Below, in pieces: positions 13,904 to 19,932 of a stretch of DNA of 19,932 nt. Positions within the stretch are counted from its first letter, which is position 1, and every line of letters starts with the position of its first letter. The notes beneath the pieces were generated by a model. That model was not told the origin of the DNA, searched no databases, and worked only from the letters and a program-made list of their open reading frames with translations. This DNA comes from SBAX01 sp043806315 (GTDB lineage: Bacteria > Planctomycetota > Phycisphaerae > UBA1845): positions 1-19,932 of the forward strand of contig JAZDHF010000149.1 in NCBI GenBank assembly GCA_043806315.1. The letters are read 5' to 3'. The position numbers and the translations under genes were made by a program.

Positions 13904-15115
13904 TTAGGCGTCGTTCAGGACGTGCAATGCGAGTTCCCGCGGGCGGGAAGCGGTTGCAAGCTCGGAAATCACGGTATTGGCGACCAACCGACCCGCACGG
14001 GTCAGGGCGATGTGCGTCCCAGTGACGGCGACGAGGTCGAGATCGACGAGCCGCTCGAGCGTGTCGCCGAAGAACTCGCGGGGGTCGAGGCCGATACGCT
14101 CACGGAACGCGGCGATGGAAAGTCCCTCGTTGAGGCGAAGCTGCATCATGACCGTTTCCGCTATCAGCATCTCCGCGTCGATCGTTTCCGATTCCGCTTC
14201 AGCGCGTCCGTCGCGGTCGATCAAGCGCACGTAGCCCGCGACATCGGCGACGTTCTTATACCGCCGCCCGTTGAGGCATCCCGCCGCCGACGGCCCGACG
14301 CCGATGTACGGTTCGTTCCGCCAGTACATGAGGTTGTGTCGGCACTCGCAGCCGGGTTTGGCGTAGTTGCTGATTTCATACTGGCTGTAGCCGGCGGCTT
14401 CGAGCGCGTCCATCGTCAGGAGAAACATGTCCGCTTCGAGGTCCTCGTCGCAGGGCGTCAATCGACCGTGCCGGCGCATGGCGGTGAGCCGCGTGCCCGG
14501 TTCGTAGGTCAGCCCGTAGCAGGCGATGTGATCCGGGTTCAACTCGACGCCCCGCGCCAGCGACCGCGACCAGGTGTCGAGCGTCTGGCCGGGGATGCCG
14601 AAGATCAGGTCCAGGTTGATTTGGCGGACCCCGTGCCGTCGCAACGTGGCCAGCGACGGCGCGATGTCCTCCGGTGAGTGCAGTCGCTCCAGCGTCGCCA
14701 GTTCCCCGGGGAAAAACGACTGAGCACCCATCGAGACGCGGTTCACGCCTGCGGAAACGAGCAGCTCGGCCATTTCGTCGTCGACGGTCGCGGGGTTGGC
14801 CTCCACCGTGAATTCCTCAAGCCGATGAACCGCGACCATCTCCGCCAGAGACGCCAGCAGCCCCGCGAGTTCGTCCAACGGCAGGATCGTGGGCGTCCCT
14901 CCGCCAAAGAAGACGGTTCGCACGTCGTGGGCGGACTCCCGAACCCTGGCGCGCAGCTCTCGCCCCAGGCGATCCACGAGCGGGCGCGAGTCCCGGTCTT
15001 TCAACGCGACGGAATAAAAATCACAGTAGCCGCACTTGGTCTCGCAGAACGGGACGTGGACGTATAGTCCGCAGGGTGGTGTCGGAGAAGCGGCCAATGT
15101 TCCTTTGCGAGGCAT
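13904..15115 (-). CDS. hemW: HemW, radical SAM heme chaperone (HemN-like)
   Basis: This 403-residue radical SAM protein is related to oxygen-independent coproporphyrinogen III oxidase. The iron-sulfur motif is CETKCGYCDF (C24, C28, C31). It is followed by the SAM-binding FFGGGTPTIL and then VEANPATVDDE, NRVSMGAQSFFPGELATLER, INLDLIFGIPGQTLDTWSRS and the late HNLMYWRNEPYIGVGPSAAG. The compact length and CxxxCxYC spacing with a short N-terminus favour HemW, which inserts or carries heme, over true HemN (about 450 residues with an extra N-terminal region). It is cytoplasmic or membrane-associated. The ATG at 15113-15115 lies 9 bases after a possible -10 and there is no spaced Shine-Dalgarno, so the mRNA may be leaderless. 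The C-terminus ends 92 bases from the tRNA. Confidence 0.9.
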   Translation of the reverse strand: MPRKGTLAASPTPPCGLYVHVPFCETKCGYCDFYSVALKDRDSRPLVDRLGRELRARVRESAHDVRTVFFGGGTPTILPLDELAGLLASLAEMVAVHRLEEFTVEANPATVDDEMAELLVSAGVNRVSMGAQSFFPGELATLERLHSPEDIAPSLATLRRHGVRQINLDLIFGIPGQTLDTWSRSLARGVELNPDHIACYGLTYEPGTRLTAMRRHGRLTPCDEDLEADMFLLTMDALEAAGYSQYEISNYAKPGCECRHNLMYWRNEPYIGVGPSAAGCLNGRRYKNVADVAGYVRLIDRDGRAEAESETIDAEMLIAETVMMQLRLNEGLSIAAFRERIGLDPREFFGDTLERLVDLDLVAVTGTHIALTRAGRLVANTVISELATASRPRELALHVLNDA

Positions 15116-15153
15116 CGTTCGGCGATCCTAGCGGGTCGCCGAACGCCGGTCAC
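15116..15153 (-). promoter_or_regulatory. hemW promoter overlapped by a perfect 10-10-10 inverted repeat
   Basis: CGTTCGGCGA (15116-15125) and TCGCCGAACG (15136-15145) are perfect complements separated by 10 bases and directly abut the hemW ATG. On the minus strand GTGACC (15153-15148) and TAGGAT (15130-15125), 17 bases apart, form a plausible promoter whose start would fall 1-3 bases before the ATG. The dyad thus overlaps the -10 and could be an operator. In a longer transcript it would be a start-codon-adjacent hairpin. Confidence 0.5.
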
Positions 15154-15415
15154 CCCGCGGCGACGGTGCATGTGGGGCGGTAGGACTCCCGAAGCGCCGT
15201 AAACTCAGCATTCGTCTCTACTTGGACGCGACTCCGATGTGTCGGGATGGCGCACCTGTTCCCACACACGGGGATGTACAAAACTGTCGGTGCGGCAGGC
15301 CAATCGCGAACGGAGATGGGCGGGCGGACGGCGTCAAGTGCGATTCGATTGTGCAGTCTCGCGGAAACGGAGGCTTTTGCGACGAGGTCGGTCTCTGAAG
15401 AAAAGAGCATGGACC

Positions 15416-15444
15416 TTGCCGCCCCAAGCCGATTGTGCTAGAGT
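15416..15444 (+). promoter_or_regulatory. Candidate plus-strand promoter upstream of structured segment and secreted protein gene
   Basis: TTGCCG (15416-15421), a 17-base spacer and TAGAGT (15439-15444) preceded by TGTGC give a fair vegetative promoter. It would start transcripts near 15451. The next plus-strand gene begins about 375 bases later, so the leader would be long. Confidence 0.4.
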
Positions 15445-15553
15445 CCGCTGTCGTGTCGTCGTGTTCCCGACGTGGCGCAGCAATGGTCCGGGAACTCGCG
15501 GCAAGCATACCTTGCCGGGACGTTGCGAGGGTAGAGAGGTTTCCCGACAGCGG
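15445..15553 (+). ncRNA. Candidate structured RNA or structured leader
   Basis: The ends CCGCTGTCG (15445-15453) and CGACAGCGG (15545-15553) are a perfect 9-bp closing stem. Inside are GTTCCCG/CGGGAAC (15463-15469 with 15489-15495) and CGGCAAG/CTTGCCG (15499-15505 with 15511-15517, five-base loop). CTCG/CGAG extends below the second hairpin. Together they give a branched fold directly behind a candidate promoter. It does not match 6S, SRP, tmRNA or RNase P RNA as far as I can tell. GC-rich DNA gives chance pairing, so this is a hypothesis. Confidence 0.35.
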
Positions 15554-15826
15554 TACCTTCATCCGAGAGTGTGTGGCGAGAGCAGGTTCGTGGTCCGCGT
15601 GCCATCGCGTTCGCCTATCGCGTGTGGGCCTGGGTCAGACGGCTGACCCACGGACGGGACGCGCGCTTGAGCGCGGGGTCGCGTCGGCGGCGAAACTTCA
15701 ATCGGTACGGTCCGCGGGGCAGACGCGGGCGCGTTCCAGAAACGTGGTTTCCATCGGGACCGGGAGATTCGTGTCCCCCGGTCGATAGAGTCAAGGTTGG
15801 TTGCGACAAGAAGGAGCATGAGGTCA
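15554..15826 (+). other. Non-coding leader region before the secreted protein gene
   Basis: No convincing gene lies here. The only clear structure is a perfect hairpin, TGGGTCAG (15631-15638), loop ACGG, CTGACCCA (15643-15650). Frames on both strands here are arginine-rich and lack family resemblance. The stretch 15154-15415, on the other side of the candidate promoter, likewise shows nothing I can support. Confidence 0.4.
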
Positions 15827-16252
15827 ATGAAGACGAATGGCGAGAGGAAGTCGATGAATGTGGCGATTCGACGTGGGCTTGTAGGTGTCTTCCTGTGGGG
15901 TTTTCTGGCGACGGTCCTGGCAGTACGGGCCGTGTCCGACGAGACGGGACCGATCTCCACGGTCGGGCAACCCCAGATGGTCGTGTCGACGGTGGACGAA
16001 GGAGGCTCTGTGAGCAGCACTGCTCTTGCTGAGCCGAGCCCCGTGCCGACGCCGGTCGCTCGAGTGTCGGCGTGTTGCGTGCCGATTGACGGATCGGGGG
16101 CCTCCGTCTGCAGGAACATGGGGACTCCTAGTGCTTGTGCGAGGGCAGGCGGCTTGACGGTTAAATCCTGCCCACAGATGTGTCCGTTCTTCCTGGCACC
16201 GGCTGGAACAGAGGGTGAAACCGGCGAGTCGTCGCCGAACACGACCGACTAG
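15827..16252 (+). CDS. Small secreted cysteine-rich protein, unrecognised family
   Basis: The N-terminus has a basic stretch and a hydrophobic core (RRGLVGVFLWGFLATVLAVR), with a likely signal-peptidase site after AVRA, so the product is exported. The mature part is low in complexity and rich in S, T, G, P and V. It then carries six cysteines in the last 60 residues: SACCVPIDGSGASVC, TPSACARAGG and KSCPQMCPFF. The order CC-x-P-x-DG ... C ... A-x-C-x-x-x-GG resembles a short cysteine motif I have met in many planctomycete secreted proteins. Function is unknown. I chose the ATG at 15827 (AGGAG 10 bases upstream). The ATGs at 15818 and 15854 are alternatives, the latter giving a more usual signal-peptide length. 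A strong terminator follows 24 bases after the stop. Confidence 0.6.
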   Translation: MKTNGERKSMNVAIRRGLVGVFLWGFLATVLAVRAVSDETGPISTVGQPQMVVSTVDEGGSVSSTALAEPSPVPTPVARVSACCVPIDGSGASVCRNMGTPSACARAGGLTVKSCPQMCPFFLAPAGTEGETGESSPNTTD

Positions 16253-16275
16253 GCGGTGGCACAGGTATGACAAGC

Positions 16276-16318
16276 CGGCCGGGAGGCTGAGTGCATCGAC
16301 CTCCCGGCCGATGTTTTT
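16276..16318 (+). terminator. Strong intrinsic terminator between convergent genes
   Basis: CGGCCGGGAGG (16276-16286) and CCTCCCGGCCG (16300-16310) form a perfect 11-bp stem with a 13-base loop, followed by ATG and five T residues. It ends the plus-strand secreted protein transcript. Because the hairpin is symmetric it may also help stop the convergent gltX transcript, though without a T-run on that side. Confidence 0.85.
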
Positions 16319-16368
16319 ACGGGGTAAGTCATGCCTTCACGCGGGTGGTTGTGCTCGGGGGAAGTGTA

Positions 16369-17880
16369 TCAGGAGGCGATCTGCAGCCTCAGGCACGACT
16401 CGATCCGCGTCAGCGTACGTTCGCGGCCAAGAAGCGTCAGCGTGTCGTGAATCGAAGGGCTGATCGTCACCCCGGTCACGGCGACGCGGAGCGGCTGAGC
16501 GATCTGGCCGAGCGGGAGGCCCTTTCGTTCACAAGCGGACTGAATGAACCTCTCCACTGACTCCGCCGACCAATCACGCAGCTCACGCAGCGCGGGGAGC
16601 AGCTCGGTCAACGCGGCGTAACCCTCACCGTCATTCTTGGCGAGGACTTTCTGCACGGCCTTGGGGTCGTATTCGATCGCATCGTCGGCGACGAACAAGA
16701 ACCGCACTTTCTCCTCAACTTGGCGGAACGTTCGGAATCCCGCGCAGACGCGCAGGACCGTCCGGAGCAAGTCATCATCCGCGGTCCGCATCGGAGAGTC
16801 ACTGACCCGGATGTAATCCTTGAACGTCTCCAATAGCCGTTCCGGGGTGAGCCGCGTCGCCCACGTCGTATTGAAGGCGATCAACTTGTCACGATCGAAG
16901 CGGGCGTTGGTCTTGCCGATCCGCTCGATGCTGAACCAAGCGGTCATTTCATCGCGGTCGAAGTACTCGCGATCCTGCCCCGGCGACCAGCCTAATAGGG
17001 CGATGAAGTTGATGACGGCCTCCGGAAAGTAGCCCGCGACGCGAAAATCGTGGACGTCGATCTCCGGCGGTCGCCGTCTTTCCGCGATCGCCTTCTCCTT
17101 GTCTCGCTTGCTCATTTTCGAGCCGTCCATGTTGAAGATGACGGAGAGGTGGGCGTATCGCGGCGTGGCGAATCCCAAGGCCCTTTGCAGGGCGACGTGC
17201 TTGGTCGTGTTGATGAGGTGCTCCTGGCCGCGGAGGACATGGGTGATCTTCATCAACTCGTCGTCCACCACGCAGGCGAAGTGGTAGGTCGGATACCCGT
17301 CGCCTTTCTGAATGACGAAATCCTCCGCGTGATCGGCGGGCAGGGTGACGGGGCCGAGGATGTCGTCGACCACGGTGATGCCGGCGGGCGGCATCTTGAA
17401 GCGGACGACGACAGGTCGTCCCGCCGCTCGCGCAGCTTCGCCCTCTGCGACGGTCGGAGTCGGATCAGGGCGGACGTACTTGAAGGATTGCTTCTCCGCC
17501 TTGGCGGCCGCGCGCAGGGCGGTGAGTTGCTCCGGCGTCTCCAGGGAATAATACGCATCGCCGGATTCGAGGAGCCGTCGCAGATAGCGGTTGTAGATGT
17601 CGAGGCGTTGGCTCTGGAAATAGGGTCCGTAGTCGCCGCCGACCTCCGGTCCCTCGTCCCAGGTCAGGCCCAACCAGCGAAGATCGTCGAGGATTTTCTG
17701 CACCGAATCCTCGACGTGCCGTGTTTGGTCGGTGTCCTCGATGCGTAGGATGAACGTTCCGCCGTGCTTGCGGGCGAGAAGCCAGTTGAACAACACCGTC
17801 CGGGCGCTGCCGATGTGGAGATAGCCGGTCGGCGAAGGGGCGAAGCGCACGCGAACCGGCTTGGAAGATGTCGACGTCAC
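16369..17880 (-). CDS. gltX: Glutamyl-tRNA synthetase
   Basis: It charges tRNA-Glu with glutamate in the cytoplasm. The 503 residues show the class I signature FAPSPTGYLHIGSARTVLFN (HIGS at 22-25), RIEDTDQTRH, and GQEHLINTTKHVALQRALGF. The KMSKS equivalent is DGSKMSKRDKEKAI (KMSKR at 255-259). The C-terminal anticodon-binding half is helical and ends ERTLTRIESCLRLQIAS. Its length is within the usual 465-510. The GTG start at 17878-17880 overlaps the pssA stop (GTGA), so the two genes are translationally coupled. It is the last gene of the psd-pssA-gltX group. It cannot be told from sequence alone whether the enzyme is discriminating or also charges tRNA-Gln. Confidence 0.95.
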   Translation of the reverse strand: MTSTSSKPVRVRFAPSPTGYLHIGSARTVLFNWLLARKHGGTFILRIEDTDQTRHVEDSVQKILDDLRWLGLTWDEGPEVGGDYGPYFQSQRLDIYNRYLRRLLESGDAYYSLETPEQLTALRAAAKAEKQSFKYVRPDPTPTVAEGEAARAAGRPVVVRFKMPPAGITVVDDILGPVTLPADHAEDFVIQKGDGYPTYHFACVVDDELMKITHVLRGQEHLINTTKHVALQRALGFATPRYAHLSVIFNMDGSKMSKRDKEKAIAERRRPPEIDVHDFRVAGYFPEAVINFIALLGWSPGQDREYFDRDEMTAWFSIERIGKTNARFDRDKLIAFNTTWATRLTPERLLETFKDYIRVSDSPMRTADDDLLRTVLRVCAGFRTFRQVEEKVRFLFVADDAIEYDPKAVQKVLAKNDGEGYAALTELLPALRELRDWSAESVERFIQSACERKGLPLGQIAQPLRVAVTGVTISPSIHDTLTLLGRERTLTRIESCLRLQIAS

Positions 17881-18836
17881 GCCAGCCTGCGCTCTTCTTC
17901 GTCGTCAGCCCGGCGTCCGCCCGTCGCGACGCGGGGCCGGGAGCGCTCGCGGATCAATCGGACGACGTGGAACAGCGGACCACTCAATCCGTACCACAAC
18001 GCGATCAGGAGCAGCGTCTCGGCTTTGAAGGCCAGAAATATGGCCAGCAGCAGCATGACGAACAGGAACTGGCCGAACGGTTGCCTGCCCAGCAGGTACG
18101 CCCGATGGAACCGGCGATAGGGGATGCGGCTGACCATGAGGAAGGCGATGGTCATGGCGATCAGCGGCGTGGCGTAGACGATCGCGCCTCGCACCGCGGC
18201 GCCCATCGGTTGGTCCTGGAACAGAATCAAGGCGACCAGGATGCTCGCCGCGCCGGGACTCGGCAGGCCGCGGAAGATGCGGTAGTCGAAATCCGCTTTG
18301 GCGTGCTCGACGTTGAAGCGGGCGAGGCGTACCGCCGTGAAGGCCACATACACCGCCGCGGAAACCCAAGTGAGGCGGCCCAAGGCGTGCTCGCTTATGG
18401 GCGAGGGGACGATCGAGTCGCCGGCGAGCTCCTTGGTCATGAACGCCACCATCAGCGTCGCCGGGGCGACGCCGAAGGTGACCACGTCGGCGAGGGAATC
18501 AAGCTGGCCGCCGAAGTTGGTGGTGACCCGCGTGACGCGGGCAATCAAGCCGTCGAAACAATCCAGGATCATGCCGAGGATGACGAGACTCGCCCCAACG
18601 GACAGGAACGACGGCAATATTCGCTCCAACGCCGGCCTCTGTAGGGTGACCATCTGCTCCGAGGTGATGCCCGCGCCGAGGTCGTACATCGCCCGCAACC
18701 CGAAATGGATGGCCGCAAAACCGCACAACAGGTTCCCCAACGTAATCAGCGTCGGCACGAACGCCAGCGAACGCAAACGGCGCCGATGGGGCCGCGGATG
18801 GTCGGAACTGGACGGCAGCTTGGCGAGAATCGTCAT
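17877..18836 (-). CDS. pssA: CDP-diacylglycerol-serine O-phosphatidyltransferase
   Basis: It makes phosphatidylserine from CDP-diacylglycerol and serine in the membrane, the step before the decarboxylase encoded just upstream. The 319 residues have several membrane segments. The CDP-alcohol phosphatidyltransferase signature D-G-x2-A-R-x8-G-x3-D-x3-D is complete (D95, G96, A99, R100, G109, D113, D117) within DGLIARVTRV and GGQLDSLADVVTFG. LARFNV and FRGLPSPGAAS follow, as in the PssA subfamily. I chose the ATG at 18834-18836, which has AGGG about 8 bases upstream and begins 10 bases after the psd stop. The open frame extends 35 codons further up into psd, but that part is only arginine/serine-rich antisense-like sequence. 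The C-terminus is a charged cytoplasmic tail. Confidence 0.92.
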   Translation of the reverse strand: MTILAKLPSSSDHPRPHRRRLRSLAFVPTLITLGNLLCGFAAIHFGLRAMYDLGAGITSEQMVTLQRPALERILPSFLSVGASLVILGMILDCFDGLIARVTRVTTNFGGQLDSLADVVTFGVAPATLMVAFMTKELAGDSIVPSPISEHALGRLTWVSAAVYVAFTAVRLARFNVEHAKADFDYRIFRGLPSPGAASILVALILFQDQPMGAAVRGAIVYATPLIAMTIAFLMVSRIPYRRFHRAYLLGRQPFGQFLFVMLLLAIFLAFKAETLLLIALWYGLSGPLFHVVRLIRERSRPRVATGGRRADDEEERRLA

Positions 18837-18846
18837 GGATTGATCC

Positions 18847-19641
18847 CTATGGCAGCGATCGAACGCGCTCCTGCGGTAGCCCGTCTTGCGGGACCGGCTC
18901 GTTCTGTTGGACCGACCGTGTCTGTTGGACCGGCTTTCCACTCGGTCTTGGTGGTTGCGCGGCGGTCACCGGCTGCCGCGCCATCACCGTCAGCCCCGCC
19001 CGCACTTTGTCGCCCAGCTTCACCATAATCTCCGTACCCTCGCGTCGCGGGATCACCAACTCCGTGCGCGAGCCGAACTTGATGAGTCCGAAGCGCTCTC
19101 CGATGTCCAGGCGTTGACCGGCGGAAGCGTGACAGATGATCCGCCGAGCGATCATCCCGGCCACTTGACGGACCTCGATGGGTCCGGGCATCGGATCGTC
19201 CGGGTCGATGAGCAGCGTATTCGACTCGTTACGGCGGCCCGACTCGGGATGCCGGGCGTCCAGATGCTCGCCGGCGCGGTACGACAGCGACCGCACCGTT
19301 CCCGAGCATGGCGCCCGATTGATGTGCACGTTCAAGAGGCTCAGGAACATTCCGATCCGTACCGCCGGACCGCCGAGGGCTTCATAGTCGTCGAGATGGG
19401 TGATCTCGGTGACCGTGCCGTCGGCGGGTGAACAGATCTCGCCGCTCTCGAACGAACCGCGGCGCGGCGGGTCGCGGAAAAACGAAAGCACCCAAACCCA
19501 CGCCAGCGCGAACGGGATCGCCAAGGGCCAATAGAGCCATCCCCCGCCCGCCGCCAACAGGCCGAGGACGATCGTCGCGAAGGCGATCTCGCGCAACCCC
19601 TCTTTGGCGATGGGAAAAATCGGCGATTCTCCGCTTTCCAC
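18847..19641 (-). CDS. psd: Phosphatidylserine decarboxylase (pyruvoyl enzyme, short type)
   Basis: It converts phosphatidylserine to phosphatidylethanolamine. After a hydrophobic N-terminal anchor (FATIVLGLLAAGGGWLYWPL and AIPFALAWVWVLSFFRDP) comes the catalytic domain with SPADGTV (D74), FLSLLNVHINRAP (H106) and the autocleavage motif IKFGSRTELVIP. Cleavage between G190 and S191 would create the pyruvoyl group. The short compact form without the long N-terminal domain matches the PSD-A type usual in planctomycetes and many other bacteria. Unusually, about 40 residues rich in Q, P and R (PVQQTRSVQQNEPVPQ and onwards) extend past the normal end, partly made of an 18-base repeat. The start is a GTG at 19639-19641 with no clear Shine-Dalgarno. 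pssA follows after 10 bases. Confidence 0.92.
   Translation of the reverse strand: MESGESPIFPIAKEGLREIAFATIVLGLLAAGGGWLYWPLAIPFALAWVWVLSFFRDPPRRGSFESGEICSPADGTVTEITHLDDYEALGGPAVRIGMFLSLLNVHINRAPCSGTVRSLSYRAGEHLDARHPESGRRNESNTLLIDPDDPMPGPIEVRQVAGMIARRIICHASAGQRLDIGERFGLIKFGSRTELVIPRREGTEIMVKLGDKVRAGLTVMARQPVTAAQPPRPSGKPVQQTRSVQQNEPVPQDGLPQERVRSLP
18903..18932. repeat. Direct repeat in the psd 3' end, 12 bases repeated at 18-base spacing
   Basis: TCTGTTGGACCG occurs at 18903-18914 and again at 18921-18932. On the coding strand this gives the hexapeptide-spaced PVQQ/SVQQ echoes in the Q/P-rich tail. The six-codon period keeps the frame, so the tail may vary in length between strains. Confidence 0.5.
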
Positions 19642-19824
19642 GTACTACTGTATCGGGAGACGTCGTAGCAGATTCCAGAAGAAACGCACGCCGGGCGAAG
19701 TCCCCGTCCGACCGGCGATCCTCGAGCGGATTCAGAGCGAGCCCCGCACGGTCTATCGGCAGCATCGTAGCAGGTTGGACCAAAAATGCACCTATCCCGA
19801 ATTATTCAGAAGCGCCCCTGTTTT

Positions 19825-19885
19825 ACGACCTCCTTGCGAGTTAAGTTACTGTTGTAACGACAGTTAACTCGAGCAAGGAGGTCGT
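19825..19885 (+). promoter_or_regulatory. Long hairpin burying the ribosome-binding site of the right-edge gene
   Basis: ACGACCTCCTTGC (19825-19837) pairs perfectly with GCAAGGAGGTCGT (19873-19885). Inside it GAGTTAA/TTAACTC (19838-19844 with 19864-19870) and GTTAC/GTAAC (19845-19849 with 19854-19858) continue the stem. That makes 25 bp in total with two small bulges on the 3' side. The 3' arm contains AAGGAGG, the ribosome-binding site for the GTG at 19891. This is the layout insertion sequences use to block translation from read-through transcripts. Confidence 0.6.
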
Positions 19886-19890
19886 GAATC

Positions 19891-19932
19891 GTGGAACAGA
19901 CTGCGGAACGGATTAGCTTCGATTTTCTCCCT
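19891..19932 (+). CDS. N-terminus of an unidentified protein, probably a transposase (runs off right edge)
   Basis: A GTG at 19891-19893 follows AAGGAGG (19875-19881) by 9 bases and opens VEQTAERISFDFLP before the window ends. Fourteen residues are too few for a family call. The ERI-S-F-x-F-L-P opening and the long hairpin at the ribosome-binding site are reminiscent of IS1380-like or similar transposases, but this is a guess. If so, the left end of the element lies between about 19780 and 19825, in the 5' region of psd. Confidence 0.4.
   Translation, partial: MEQTAERISFDFLP

Noticed and set aside
15445..15553. Identity of the structured segment as SRP, 6S, tmRNA or RNase P RNA
   Set aside because: The conserved SRP domain IV tetraloop/bulge, the long open 6S bubble, the tmRNA acceptor ends and the RNase P core motifs were not found.
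15559..16242. Minus-strand frame opposite the secreted protein gene
   Set aside because: It has no ribosome-binding site or family features. The plus frame has a signal peptide, a cysteine module and a matching terminator.
18837..18941. A 35-codon N-terminal extension of PssA
   Set aside because: It overlaps the psd coding region in another frame and is only arginine/serine-rich. The ATG at 18836 has a ribosome-binding site and gives a normal PssA start.
1..19932. CRISPR array or complete known defence system
   Set aside because: No regularly spaced direct repeats, cas genes, or recognised restriction, toxin-antitoxin or CBASS-type genes were seen.

Overview
The window is GC-rich bacterial chromosome. 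It most likely comes from a planctomycete or close relative. The grounds are a DUF1580-type small protein, a secreted protein with a CC-P-DG-type cysteine pattern, and a mix of Shine-Dalgarno-led and apparently leaderless genes. This assignment is an inference from family content. Most genes lie on the minus strand.

Left part (1-8970). A transposase C-terminus (probably ISAzo13 family) runs in at the left edge and cuts off a small NTF2-fold, lumazine-binding-like gene. That broken gene was the last member of a minus-strand series: glutamine synthetase (glnA), a possible tiny membrane protein, and a multi-pass GT-C-type membrane glycosyltransferase. A very good sigma-54 promoter lies upstream of glnA. 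Next comes a complete tripartite-pump regulon read from high to low coordinates: TetR-type repressor, membrane-fusion lipoprotein, RND permease. A perfect inverted repeat sits inside the tetR promoter.

Middle part (8970-13811). This is an accessory scar zone. It holds a 5'-truncated ISKra4-like transposase, two adjacent plus-strand genes of unknown family that share a GGLRAV-centred segment (one lacks its start, the other its end), and a minus-strand remnant of an integrative element. From the tRNA side the remnant contains a tyrosine recombinase with a frameshift, a hypothetical protein, a DUF1580-like protein, a winged-helix-like replication/accessory protein and a ParB N-terminal fragment. 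The element abuts an initiator tRNA-Met gene whose D-arm carries unusual substitutions although its promoter looks strong. No second attachment-site copy was seen, so the far end of the element has probably been deleted.

Right part (13812-19932). This is core chromosome: hemW (heme chaperone, radical SAM), then about 700 bases with a candidate plus-strand promoter and a structured segment, a small secreted cysteine-rich protein with a strong terminator, and the tightly packed minus-strand group psd-pssA-gltX (phosphatidylethanolamine synthesis plus glutamyl-tRNA synthetase). At the right edge another open frame, probably a transposase, begins behind a long hairpin that buries its ribosome-binding site.

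No CRISPR array, rRNA or complete known defence system was found. The least explained content is the unrecognised gene pair at 9453-10180, the structured segment at 15445-15553, and the variant initiator tRNA next to the element.
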